From a bacterium (GTDB taxonomy: Bacteria; Actinomycetota; Acidimicrobiia; Spongiisociales; Spongiisociaceae): a stretch of DNA of 64,000 nucleotides. Shown in pieces: positions 31,339 through 40,324 of the stretch. How positions within the stretch are numbered: the first letter of the stretch is position 1; each line of letters begins with the position of its first letter. The position numbers were made by a program, and so were the translations under genes. The notes beneath the pieces are model-generated. The model had not been told where the DNA came from. It did no database searches and saw only the letters and a program-made list of their open reading frames with translations. The DNA is taken from positions 62,001 through 126,000 of the forward strand of contig JAPPGU010000082.1 in the NCBI GenBank assembly GCA_028821265.1, read 5' to 3'.

Positions 31339-32097
31339 CTATATGATCCTTGCCGACTCGAGGAACTCCACGATGCGGAGGTGGCCGGTTCCGCCGTCCT
31401 CTACCACCTCACCGGCCTGCCGCTCGGGAGCCGGCGCCACCGAGACGATTCTCTGACCCGGGTCACTCGTTACGGACAGGTCGGCCGCCGTCAACGTATC
31501 GACCGGCTTGTTCCTGGCCGCCATGATCCCCCTGAAGGTCGGATAGCGAGGCTCGACGGCCCCGGCGGTGACCGACAGGACGGCCGGGAGGGGCGAGAGG
31601 ACCACATCGAAACCGGATGCGGTCTGGCGCTCGATGCGGAGGTCGGGTCCGTCCATCTCCACCCGCCGGGCGAAGGTCAGCGCCGGTACTCCCAGCAGTT
31701 CGGCCGCCATCTGAGGTACCACACCGGAGTAGCCGTCGGTGGACTCGACACCTGTGACCAGGACGTCGAATCCTTCGCGGCGGGCGGCGGCGGCCAGAAC
31801 CTTGGCGGTGGTCAAGGCATCGCTGTCCTCCAGGGCGGGGTCGTCCACGAGGACCGCCTTGTCGGCCCCCATGGCCAGGGCCTGGCGGACTCCCTGCATG
31901 GTGCCGGTCGGTCCCATCGACAGGAGGGTCACCGCACCGTCCGTCTGCTCGGCCAGCTGGAGACCCACCTCGATCCCGTACCGATCCGTGTCGTCCAGCA
32001 CCTGCTCAGGGGGTCGCACCAGGCGGTTGGTATCCGGATCGAGCAACGAGGGGGAGGCCGGATCCGGTATCTGCTTCACGCACACCAGCACCTGCAT
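31339..32097 (-). CDS. etfB: Electron transfer flavoprotein subunit beta
   Basis: MQVLVCVKQIPDP; DRYGIEVGLQLAEQ; GVESTDGYSGVVPQMAAELLGVPALTF; abuts etfA. Confidence 0.94.
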   Translation of the reverse strand: MQVLVCVKQIPDPASPSLLDPDTNRLVRPPEQVLDDTDRYGIEVGLQLAEQTDGAVTLLSMGPTGTMQGVRQALAMGADKAVLVDDPALEDSDALTTAKVLAAAARREGFDVLVTGVESTDGYSGVVPQMAAELLGVPALTFARRVEMDGPDLRIERQTASGFDVVLSPLPAVLSVTAGAVEPRYPTFRGIMAARNKPVDTLTAADLSVTSDPGQRIVSVAPAPERQAGEVVEDGGTGHLRIVEFLESARII

Positions 32098-32219
32098 TAC
32101 CTATGAACTCCTGACCACCCGACGAACCTGCTTCGGAAACCGTGATTCTAGCGGTCTGTGCAGGTAGCGAAAGAGGTGTCGGCAGCGCGCCCGGCCGCGC
32201 TGCGGGCAGCGGCCACCCC

Positions 32220-33518
32220 TCAGCTGACCGTTTCCAGGATGAGGGGCCGCACGTCCGGCGCGAGAGCGCCGATCACGTAGGCACGCTCGACGAGATCCGA
32301 GGCCCGTGTGGCGAGGCCGGGATCGTTGAAGCGAAGGGTGGCCAGCACGTCGCTCCGCCGCACCTCGTCACCCACCTTGGCGGACAGCGTGATGCCCACC
32401 CCGTGATCTATCCGATCCTCCATGGTCTGGCGGCCGGCGCCGAGGCTCATGGCCGCCAGCCCGATGCCCCGAGCGTCGATCGACGTAACGTAGCCTCCCT
32501 CGGTCGTCCGGATCCTCCGGGCGTGAGCCGCACCGGGGAGCCTTTCGGGTTGCTCCACCACCCTCGGATCGCCCCCCTGGGCCTTGATCATCCCGGCCAG
32601 CTTGGCCAGGCCCGCTCCGGACTCCAGGCTCCGGTCGATCCGGTGGGCGGGGCTGTCCACTCCCGCCGCCTCCAGCATGTGGACACCGAGGGTCCTCACC
32701 AGCAGCGCGAGGTCGGTGGGACCCTTGCCGCGCAGTACGGCAATCGCCTCGGCGACCTCGTTGGCGTTGCCCACCTCCCGCCCGAGTGGCTGGTCCATGG
32801 CTGTGAGGAGCGCCCGGGTTGTGACACCGTGGGACCGGCCGATCCCGACCATGGTCTCGGCGAGGAGGCGCGCGTCCTCAGTGGTCTCCATGAAGGCGCC
32901 CGACCCCACCTTTATGTCCAGCACCAGCGCGTCAAGGCCCTCGACCAGCTTCTTGGACATGATCGAGGAACTGATGAGGGGTATCGAGGACACCGTCGCC
33001 GTGCTGTCCCGGAGGGCGTACAGGATCCGGTCGGCCGGGACGATCCGGTCGGACTGGCCGGCGATGATCGCCCCGTGCCGGGTGGCTATCCGTCCGAACT
33101 CCTTGGGGCTGAGGGCGGTCCTCAATCCCCTGATGGACTCCAGCTTGTCGAGGGTTCCTCCGGTGTGTCCCAGGCCCCGGCCCGACATCATCGGTACGGT
33201 CACGCCACAGGACGCCACCAGCGGGGCCAGGGCGATGCTCACCTTGTCGCCCACCCCTCCCGTCGAGTGCTTGTCGACCTTGGGCACGGTGGAGGGAATG
33301 CTGAGGCGCTCTCCGGACTCGATCATGGCGGCGGTCAGCGTGGCCAGCTCGGGGTCCGACATCCCGCGGAAGTAGATGGCCATGAGCATGGCGGACGCCT
33401 GGTAGTCGGGAATCGAGCGGCGCACCACGCCGGTCACGAAGCTCCTGATGTCCTCGGCGTCCAGGTGGCCGCCGTTGCGCTTGTGCCGGATCGCCTCCCG
33501 GATACTCCGCCCGCTCAT
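32220..33518 (-). CDS. Thymidine/pyrimidine-nucleoside phosphorylase
   Basis: IREAIRHKRNGGHL, DKHSTGGVGDKVSIALAPLVASCG, MSGRGLGHTGGTLDKLE; start at ATG 33518. Confidence 0.93.
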   Translation of the reverse strand: MSGRSIREAIRHKRNGGHLDAEDIRSFVTGVVRRSIPDYQASAMLMAIYFRGMSDPELATLTAAMIESGERLSIPSTVPKVDKHSTGGVGDKVSIALAPLVASCGVTVPMMSGRGLGHTGGTLDKLESIRGLRTALSPKEFGRIATRHGAIIAGQSDRIVPADRILYALRDSTATVSSIPLISSSIMSKKLVEGLDALVLDIKVGSGAFMETTEDARLLAETMVGIGRSHGVTTRALLTAMDQPLGREVGNANEVAEAIAVLRGKGPTDLALLVRTLGVHMLEAAGVDSPAHRIDRSLESGAGLAKLAGMIKAQGGDPRVVEQPERLPGAAHARRIRTTEGGYVTSIDARGIGLAAMSLGAGRQTMEDRIDHGVGITLSAKVGDEVRRSDVLATLRFNDPGLATRASDLVERAYVIGALAPDVRPLILETVS

Positions 33519-33826
33519 TCCGGCCTTGTCCCGGACCGCCGTACGACGCGGTTGCGCCGGACTGCCAGACCCTCGCGGGCCAGCCTGAGCGCATGTTCGT
33601 CCTCGAGCCCGGGCACGAGCCGGCCCTCCCTCGTCACCACCCGCCACCAGGGCAGGCCGTCCGAGTTCGCCAGGATCCGTCCGACAGCCCGGGCGGCGCC
33701 CGGCCGGCCCGCGTCTACCGCGATCTCACCGTACGTGGCCACCTCGCCCTCGGCGAGGCTCTCGACCATGGAGTAGACCCGCTCGGTGAACGTCCGCCCG
33801 CCCCGGTCGACGGGAACGCCGCTCAC
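33515..33826 (-). CDS. Alkyltransferase-like protein (ATL; MGMT fold lacking the active-site Cys)
   Basis: VATYGEIAVDAGRPGAARAVGRILANSDGLPWWRVV; PWWR replaces the PCHR of active O6-alkylguanine alkyltransferases. Confidence 0.88.
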   Translation of the reverse strand: MSGVPVDRGGRTFTERVYSMVESLAEGEVATYGEIAVDAGRPGAARAVGRILANSDGLPWWRVVTREGRLVPGLEDEHALRLAREGLAVRRNRVVRRSGTRPE

Positions 33827-34443
33827 GGTGTGTCGAAGAGCCGGTCGCCCATGTCGCCCAGCCCCGGCACGATGAAGAAGCGGTCATTCAGGTGGGAGTC
33901 GATGGCGGCTGCGACCACCTCCACATCGGGATGCTCGCGCTCCATCCGGGCGGCGCCCTCGGGAGCAGCCACCACGCACAGGGCGACCACGTGCGCCGCT
34001 CCGGCCTCCTTGACCGACTTCACCGCCCAGCCCAACGAGCCCCCCGTGGCGAGCATGGGCTCCAGGACCAGGACGGTTCGCTCCCTCATCTCGGGGAACT
34101 TGGTGTAGTAGGCCATCGGCCGGGCGGTCTCCTCATCACGCTCGACGCCGACGTATCCGACCGCCACGTCGGGCACCAGGTCCACCACCCCGTCGATCAA
34201 TCCCAACCCGGCCCGGAGCACGGCGACCGCCACCGGAGGCCGTGCGGGCCGGTATCCGGTGGCCGGCGAGAGGGGCGTCTCGAGGCGGTACTCGGTCTCG
34301 GCCAGCCTCGATGTGGTCTCCAGGGTGAGGATGTAGGAGAGGCGTCGGGTGGCGAGCCGGAACTCGCCCGGACCGGTCGTCCGGTCGCGGAGAATGCTGA
34401 GGTAATGGCGACTCAGCGGGTGGTCTACGACGGTGATTCCCAA
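33823..34443 (-). CDS. upp: Uracil phosphoribosyltransferase
   Basis: 206 aa; AVLRAGLGLIDG, VLVLEPMLATGGSLGWAV, VPGLGDMGDRLFDT. Confidence 0.93.
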   Translation of the reverse strand: MGITVVDHPLSRHYLSILRDRTTGPGEFRLATRRLSYILTLETTSRLAETEYRLETPLSPATGYRPARPPVAVAVLRAGLGLIDGVVDLVPDVAVGYVGVERDEETARPMAYYTKFPEMRERTVLVLEPMLATGGSLGWAVKSVKEAGAAHVVALCVVAAPEGAARMEREHPDVEVVAAAIDSHLNDRFFIVPGLGDMGDRLFDTP

Positions 34444-34581
34444 AATGGACTTCCCCTCCGTTGCGGCGCCGTGGCGACCTGGTTGCTGCTGCCGGGAGGA
34501 TACTCCGAACGGTCCGTTGCCAGTCGGTAGTCGTTAGCAACCGGCTAGTTTGTCTCCAGCAGCCGCCGAGGAGTCGTGTAG

Positions 34582-36051
34582 GTGTTAGAATCGCTGACAG
34601 CCCGTTTCGAGGCGGCGTTCGATCGTATCCGGGGCCGGGGCCGTCTGAGCGAGCGCCAGGTCGACGAGACCCTGCGCGAGGTGCGGCTGGCTCTGCTCGA
34701 GGCCGATGTGAACCAGGAGGTGGCCGACCGGCTGCTCGACCGGATCAGGGTTCGAGCGGTGGGCGCCGAGGTGATCGGGAGCATCACGCCGGGCCATCAG
34801 GTGGTCAAGATCGTCCACGAGTCCCTCCTGGAGACGTTGGGTAGCGAGGCCGTACCGCTGGTGACCACCGGTGGGAAGCCGCTTACCACGCTGGTGGTCG
34901 GGCTGCAGGGCTCGGGTAAGACCACCACCGCCGCCAAGCTGGCCGACCACTACCGGCGTTGCGGGAAGAGCGTGCTGATGGTTGCGGGCGATCTGGTACG
35001 TCCCGGAGCGGTGGAACAGCTGCAACAGCTGGGTGAACGGATCGGCGTCCCGGTGTTCGAGGGCGGTGGGAGAAACCCGGTATCCGTGGTGAGGAGTGCC
35101 CTCCGGCAGGCCGATCGGGAGGGTCTCGATGTGGTGGTGGTGGACACCGCCGGCCGTCTCCAGATCGACCAGGACCTCATGACCGAACTGGGCGCCATGG
35201 CTCGCACCGCCTCGCCCGACGAGGTGCTGCTCGTGCTGGACGCCATGACGGGGCAGGAGTCCGTGGCGGTGGCCAGAGGCTTCTCGAAGCACATCGATCT
35301 GACCGGTGTGGTGCTCTCGAAGCTCGACAGCGACGCTCGGGGCGGCGCGGCCATCTCGGTTCGGGAGGCGACCGGTTTCCCGGTCAAGTTGGTGGGTACC
35401 GGTGAGGGGCATCGGGATCTGGAGGTATTCCATCCCGAGCGGATGGCATCCCGCATACTGGGCATGGGCGACGTCCTGACCCTCATCGAGAGGGCCGAGG
35501 AGGCAGTCGACCAGCAGCAGGCGGCCGACATGGCCCAGCGCCTGCTACGGGCGGAGTTCACCCTTGACGACTACATCGAGCAGGTGAAGAGCCTGCGCCG
35601 GATGGGGTCGGTGGGGGAGCTACTTGGTATGATCCCCGGTGCGCGCCCCGCTATGGCGGATGCGCAGGCGGTTGATCGTGAGGTTCGCCGCTCGGAGGCG
35701 ATCATCTGCTCGATGACCCGCGCCGAGCGAGCTAACCCCAAGGTCATCGACGGCAGTCGCAGGCGCAGGATCGCCGTGGGTTCGGGAACCTCGGTTCAGG
35801 ATGTGGCCGGTCTGGTCCGGCAGTTCAACCAGATGCGCGGCATGTTCCAGTCGCTGTCCCGGGGCAAGACCACGATGGGATTCCCCGGCATGCGCGGCGG
35901 GTTCCCGGCAAGTGTGTCCGGTGCCCTGCCGGGCGGCCTGCGCGGTCCGGCGATGGAAGGCTCGGGTAGTCGGGGTCGCCGCCGCCCGACCGGCAGACCG
36001 AAGAAGAAACCGAGAACTCCGAAGAAGCTTCAGAAGAAGAAAAAGAGGTGA
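34582..36051 (+). CDS. ffh: Signal recognition particle protein Ffh
   Basis: GLQGSGKTTTAAKLADHY, DTAGRLQID, LTGVVLSKLDSDARGGAA, Met-rich M domain, basic tail KKKPRTPKKLQKKKKR; GTG start. Confidence 0.94.
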   Translation: MLESLTARFEAAFDRIRGRGRLSERQVDETLREVRLALLEADVNQEVADRLLDRIRVRAVGAEVIGSITPGHQVVKIVHESLLETLGSEAVPLVTTGGKPLTTLVVGLQGSGKTTTAAKLADHYRRCGKSVLMVAGDLVRPGAVEQLQQLGERIGVPVFEGGGRNPVSVVRSALRQADREGLDVVVVDTAGRLQIDQDLMTELGAMARTASPDEVLLVLDAMTGQESVAVARGFSKHIDLTGVVLSKLDSDARGGAAISVREATGFPVKLVGTGEGHRDLEVFHPERMASRILGMGDVLTLIERAEEAVDQQQAADMAQRLLRAEFTLDDYIEQVKSLRRMGSVGELLGMIPGARPAMADAQAVDREVRRSEAIICSMTRAERANPKVIDGSRRRRIAVGSGTSVQDVAGLVRQFNQMRGMFQSLSRGKTTMGFPGMRGGFPASVSGALPGGLRGPAMEGSGSRGRRRPTGRPKKKPRTPKKLQKKKKR

Positions 36052-36054
36052 CGA

Positions 36055-36477
36055 ATGGCGGTGAAGATCCGCCTCAGGCGTATGGGTAAGAAGAAGCAGC
36101 CGACCTACCGGGTGGTGGTGGCTGATGCACGATCCCCCAGGGACGGTCGCATCATCGAGTCGATCGGTCGCTACGACCCCCGGCGGGATCCTTCGCTGGT
36201 CGAGATCGACAACGACCGGGCCCGGTACTGGCTGGGCACCGGCGCACAGCCGACCGACCGGGTGCAGAAGCTGCTCGAGATCTCCGGGGCGGTCGCGCAA
36301 CCGAAGGTGTCCCGGGCGGGCGTCTACCGTCTCGACGACCCCCCGCAGAGCTCACCCCCCGATCCGGATGTGACGGAGTCTCCTGAGGCCGCCGAGGACT
36401 CGGCTGCCGAGGGACCGGCTGCCGCTCCGGAGGAGGACCAAACCCCCGCAGACGACCAGCAGGACGGTGAAGCATGA
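36055..36477 (+). CDS. rpsP: 30S ribosomal protein S16 with acidic C-terminal extension
   Basis: [42 protein letters not shown]. Confidence 0.94.
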   Translation: MAVKIRLRRMGKKKQPTYRVVVADARSPRDGRIIESIGRYDPRRDPSLVEIDNDRARYWLGTGAQPTDRVQKLLEISGAVAQPKVSRAGVYRLDDPPQSSPPDPDVTESPEAAEDSAAEGPAAAPEEDQTPADDQQDGEA

Positions 36478-36722
36478 GCGGCGCGATCGTAGAACGCGTG
36501 ATCCGGTATGTCGTTACATCGATCGTCGACGACACCGAGGCCGTACAGGTCACGATGATCGACCAGGGCGAGGACAGGATGCTCGCCGAAGTGAAGACGG
36601 CGCCCGGCGAGATGGGTCGGGTGATCGGCCGGGGCGGAAGGGTGGCGCGGGCCATCCGGACCGTCGCTCAGGCGGCGGCCGAAGAGGAAGGCCTCACCGT
36701 AGGGGTCGAATTCGTCGATTGA
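36474..36722 (+). CDS. khpA: KH-domain RNA-binding protein KhpA
   Basis: [28 protein letters not shown] between rpsP and rimM. Confidence 0.9.
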   Translation: MSGAIVERVIRYVVTSIVDDTEAVQVTMIDQGEDRMLAEVKTAPGEMGRVIGRGGRVARAIRTVAQAAAEEEGLTVGVEFVD

Positions 36723-36807
36723 GCGCTCGGGACCGGTCCGGCGGCAGGAGGCGGGCGCGGTAGCGAGGCCTCCGGCCCGGGGCGCCGGCCAACCCACCGG
36801 GGTACCG

Positions 36808-37302
36808 GTGGTGGTCGGGCGGATCGTCGGGGTCCATGGGCTCGGCGGCGCTGTGCGCGTACGGGTCGAGTCCGACTATCCGCAACGCTTCGTCGCTCCG
36901 GCCCGGTTTCGCACCGGGTTACCGGACGCCCCGCTCCTGGTTCTGAGAGCTTTCCACACCCACTCCGGGGGTCCTGTTGCAGAGTTCGCCGGGATCACCT
37001 CCGCAGAGAAGGCGGAGCAGCTGGTGGGGGCCGACCTCCTCATCGACGAGGCACACAGGAGGGCGCTTCGGCCCGGCGAGTACTGGCCCGATCAGTTGAT
37101 CGGGCTGGATGTGCGGATCGGATCCGAGACCGTCGGCGTGGTGGACGACCTGATCGAGGCCCCCCAGGACCGGCTCCTGGTCAAGTGCCATGACGGCTCG
37201 GAGGCCGAGATCCCCTTCGTGGAGGCCCTCGTTACGGAAGTCGATGTGGCCGGTGGGTGGCTGCGGGTGGACCCTCCCGATGGCCTACTCGCCCCGCAGT
37301 AG
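36808..37302 (+). CDS. rimM: Ribosome maturation factor RimM
   Basis: VVGRIVGVHGLGGAVRVR; LRPGEYWPDQLIGLDV; PFVEALVTEVDVAGGWLRVDPPDGLL. Confidence 0.92.
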   Translation: MVVGRIVGVHGLGGAVRVRVESDYPQRFVAPARFRTGLPDAPLLVLRAFHTHSGGPVAEFAGITSAEKAEQLVGADLLIDEAHRRALRPGEYWPDQLIGLDVRIGSETVGVVDDLIEAPQDRLLVKCHDGSEAEIPFVEALVTEVDVAGGWLRVDPPDGLLAPQ

Positions 37303-37364
37303 TCGTCCGTCCATAGTTGGTAAACAATATATTCTGATATAATCTAGCAACTCACAACTAGCAA

Positions 37365-39011
37365 CTAGCCCAGCAAGGACCTGGCAAGCTCTCTCGCTTC
37401 GTCGAGGTTCTCGGTGTAGCGATCTTGCGGCACGCGGCGCAGGACGTCGAACGCTTCCAGGCTGGTCTTGGCATTTCCATCCAGGCCCATCACGATGCAC
37501 TCGGTTTGCTCCGCAAGAGCGGTGTCGATCAGCCTCCCCACCACCTGGGCCGCACTCGGGTCCACGTACAGGGTCTCGGAGAAGTCGAGGATCACCACCT
37601 CGTGTTCTCGAATGTCGAGACCGATCAACCTGGTCATCCGTTTGGCCGAGGCGACCGTGAACGTTCCTCGCAGCTTGATCAGGCCCACCCGGGCGGAGAA
37701 CATGTCGAAATCGTCATCGTCCCCGTCTAGGTCGAGGCTGCCGAGGAAGCTGGCATCGAGCAGGGGAACGGACACGATGCTCTCGAGCTCCAGCAGTTCG
37801 AACTGCCGGGCGCTCGTCAGGGCGGCCGCGATCAGGCCGATGCCCACCGCCGTCACCAGGTCCACGAACACGGCGAACCCCAGCGTGATCAGCATGACCA
37901 GGAAGTGCTCCCGCTGGATGAAACGGAACCGGGCGAAGAAGCGCCAGTCGATGATGTCGAAGCCCACCTTCGCCAGGATGCCGGCCAGGACGGCGTGGGG
38001 GATCCGGTCGATGTAGCGCCCGAGTCCCAGGACCAGGGCCAGGATGAGGGCGGCGCATAACACGCCCGAGACCCGAGTGCGGCCGCCGGCGCGGATGTTG
38101 GCCGCGGTGGCCGTGGTGGCGCCGGCGCCCGGGATGGCGCCGATCAGCCCGGCGACGACGTTGCCCATGCCCACCCCGATCAACTCCCGGTTGGGGTTGT
38201 GATCGTCGCCCGTCATCGAGTCCGCAACCAGGGCGGTGAGGAGGCTGTTGATCGAGGCGATGAGAGCGATCGTCAGCGCCGGGAGGGCGGAGTCGGCCAG
38301 GATGCCGAGGGTGAGCGAGGGCAGGGCGATAGCAGGCAGCCCGGTGGGCACCTCACCGATGGTGGGAGCGCCTGTGAAGACCGTGAAGCCCAGCACCGTG
38401 CCCGCCACCAGCGCCACCACCGAGGTCGGTAGGACCGTTCGGAGCCGTTGCGGCCAGATGATGCTCACGCCGATGGCCGTCGCGCCGAGAACCACGGCGC
38501 CGAGGTTGATGTCGGCAAGCGCGGCGGGCCAGCCCCGCACCGCCGCCAGCGGACCTCCCAACGCGTGCTCGGCGCCGAGCAGCGGCAGTGTGGTCACGAA
38601 CAGGATGATGCCGCCGACGCCGGTCGTGAATCCGGACACGACGGGGTAAGGCGTGTAAGCGATGTAGCTACCGAGCCGCAGCGCTCCGATGAGGATCTGG
38701 AATATGCCCGCCAGGACCGCCACCGTGAGGGTCTGGGTCAGGCTCTCGCCGGTGGAGATGAACACCACGGAGATGGCCACGGCAAGCGGCGCGGTCGGAC
38801 CGGAGATCTGGGTGTTCGTGCCTCCGAAGACCGCGGCGAAGAAGCCGACCGCGATGGCACCGTAAAGTCCGGCGATGGCACCGAGTCCCGATGCCACCCC
38901 GAATGCCAACGACAGGGGCAGAGCAACCACCGCCGCGGTGATGCCTCCGAAAGCATCATCCCGGAAGTTGCTCGGGGTGTATTCCCGGAAGGTGCCCAGG
39001 GTGAGTTTCAC
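37365..39011 (-). CDS. SulP-family anion (sulfate/bicarbonate) transporter with C-terminal STAS domain
   Basis: 548 aa; DAFGGITAAVVALPLSLAFGVASG, GGTNTQISGPTAPLA, C-terminal STAS region VVILDFSETLYVDPSAAQVV. Confidence 0.92.
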   Translation of the reverse strand: MKLTLGTFREYTPSNFRDDAFGGITAAVVALPLSLAFGVASGLGAIAGLYGAIAVGFFAAVFGGTNTQISGPTAPLAVAISVVFISTGESLTQTLTVAVLAGIFQILIGALRLGSYIAYTPYPVVSGFTTGVGGIILFVTTLPLLGAEHALGGPLAAVRGWPAALADINLGAVVLGATAIGVSIIWPQRLRTVLPTSVVALVAGTVLGFTVFTGAPTIGEVPTGLPAIALPSLTLGILADSALPALTIALIASINSLLTALVADSMTGDDHNPNRELIGVGMGNVVAGLIGAIPGAGATTATAANIRAGGRTRVSGVLCAALILALVLGLGRYIDRIPHAVLAGILAKVGFDIIDWRFFARFRFIQREHFLVMLITLGFAVFVDLVTAVGIGLIAAALTSARQFELLELESIVSVPLLDASFLGSLDLDGDDDDFDMFSARVGLIKLRGTFTVASAKRMTRLIGLDIREHEVVILDFSETLYVDPSAAQVVGRLIDTALAEQTECIVMGLDGNAKTSLEAFDVLRRVPQDRYTENLDEARELARSLLG

Positions 39012-39172
39012 GCTCCGTCCACTCTACCCCCAGACTGCGTGGCTGACCCGGAATGTCCTCGTGGGGTGCCACCGGCGCATAGGTGGATCCGGCGCCCGGC
39101 CGGGCTGATCGAGTAGGACGGACCGGTGCGGGGACCTACCTGTACCCGCACCCTCTAAGATCCGTTGCTCGA

Positions 39173-40324
39173 ATGGGTTACCCGCCTCCTGACCACCGGC
39201 TTGCCGTCGATTACATAGACGGGAGGCTGGATACCCGCCCCCTGTTCGAGCTCGCGGGCCGGATGCGGGACGAAGGGCGGGGCCGGAAGATCACGTACAG
39301 CCCCAAGGTGTTCGTTCCGATCACCACCCTGTGCCGGGACGTCTGCACCTACTGCACCTTCGCCAAGCCACCCGGTGCGGGAGGCGAGTACCTGACGCCG
39401 GATGACGTGCTGGCGATCACCAAGGCCGGCGATGCGGCCGGATGTTCCGAGGCGCTCCTGACCCTGGGGGACCGTCCCGAGGAACGCTGGCCCCAGGCGC
39501 GAGCGTTCCTGGACTCCCAGGGTCACGACACCACGATCGGCTATGTCAGGGCCATGAGCGAGCTGATAGTGGAGCATACGGGCCTGTTCCCCCATGCCAA
39601 TCCCGGGATCATGACCAGCCCCGAAATCGAGGCCCTGCGCCCGACCAACGTGTCGATGGGCCTGATGCTCGAGAACATCTCCCCCCGCCTGATGGAGCCC
39701 GGCATGCCTCACCACAACTGTCCCGACAAGGATCCGGCCGTCCGGATGAGGACCATCGAGGCGGCCGGTGCGGCGCGCGTCCCGTTCACAACCGGAGTCC
39801 TGGTAGGGATCGGTGAGACCACCCCCGAGATCGTCGACAGTCTGTTCGCAATCCGGGAGGTACATGCCCGCTGGGGCCACATCCAGGAGGTCATCATCCA
39901 GAACTTCCGGGCCAAGGCCGACACTCTGATGCGTAGATCGGCCGAGCCCATACCGGCGTGGTTCGCCAGGGTGGTGGCGGTGGCTCGCTGGATCCTCGGA
40001 CCGGAGATGAACCTGCAGGTGCCCCCCAACCTCACCGAGCGGTACGAGATCTACCTGGAGGCCGGTATCAACGATTGGGGAGGGGTGTCTCCGCTTACGA
40101 TCGACTGGGTCAACCCGGAGGCGCCCTGGCCCCATCTGGACGAATTACGCGCCCGGACGGAGGCCCGCGGCTTCGAGCTGGTGCCCCGTCTCCCCGTCTA
40201 TCCCGAGTTCATCAGCGATACCTGGATGGACGCCGGCCTGATCGGACGGGCGCACGCCGCGACCGATGACGGTGGGTACGCTAGGAGGGTGCTGAAAAAC
40301 GTCCGGTTGGAGGCATCCCTATGA
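39173..40324 (+). CDS. cofG: 7,8-didemethyl-8-hydroxy-5-deazariboflavin synthase subunit CofG
   Basis: Radical-SAM motif CRDVCTYCTF; GLMLENISPRLMEPGMPHHNCPDKDP; INDWGGVSPLTIDWVNPEAPWP. Start at ATG 39173 (MGYPPPDHRLA); could extend upstream to 39083. Confidence 0.9.
   Translation: MGYPPPDHRLAVDYIDGRLDTRPLFELAGRMRDEGRGRKITYSPKVFVPITTLCRDVCTYCTFAKPPGAGGEYLTPDDVLAITKAGDAAGCSEALLTLGDRPEERWPQARAFLDSQGHDTTIGYVRAMSELIVEHTGLFPHANPGIMTSPEIEALRPTNVSMGLMLENISPRLMEPGMPHHNCPDKDPAVRMRTIEAAGAARVPFTTGVLVGIGETTPEIVDSLFAIREVHARWGHIQEVIIQNFRAKADTLMRRSAEPIPAWFARVVAVARWILGPEMNLQVPPNLTERYEIYLEAGINDWGGVSPLTIDWVNPEAPWPHLDELRARTEARGFELVPRLPVYPEFISDTWMDAGLIGRAHAATDDGGYARRVLKNVRLEASL

Noticed and set aside
32142-33776. 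544-aa plus-strand ORF opposite the nucleoside phosphorylase
   Set aside because: Antisense artefact; minus strand carries the conserved phosphorylase motifs
36369-36477. Unusual acidic tail on ribosomal protein S16
   Set aside because: Acidic, low-complexity C-terminal extensions of S16 are common in actinobacteria; not treated as novel
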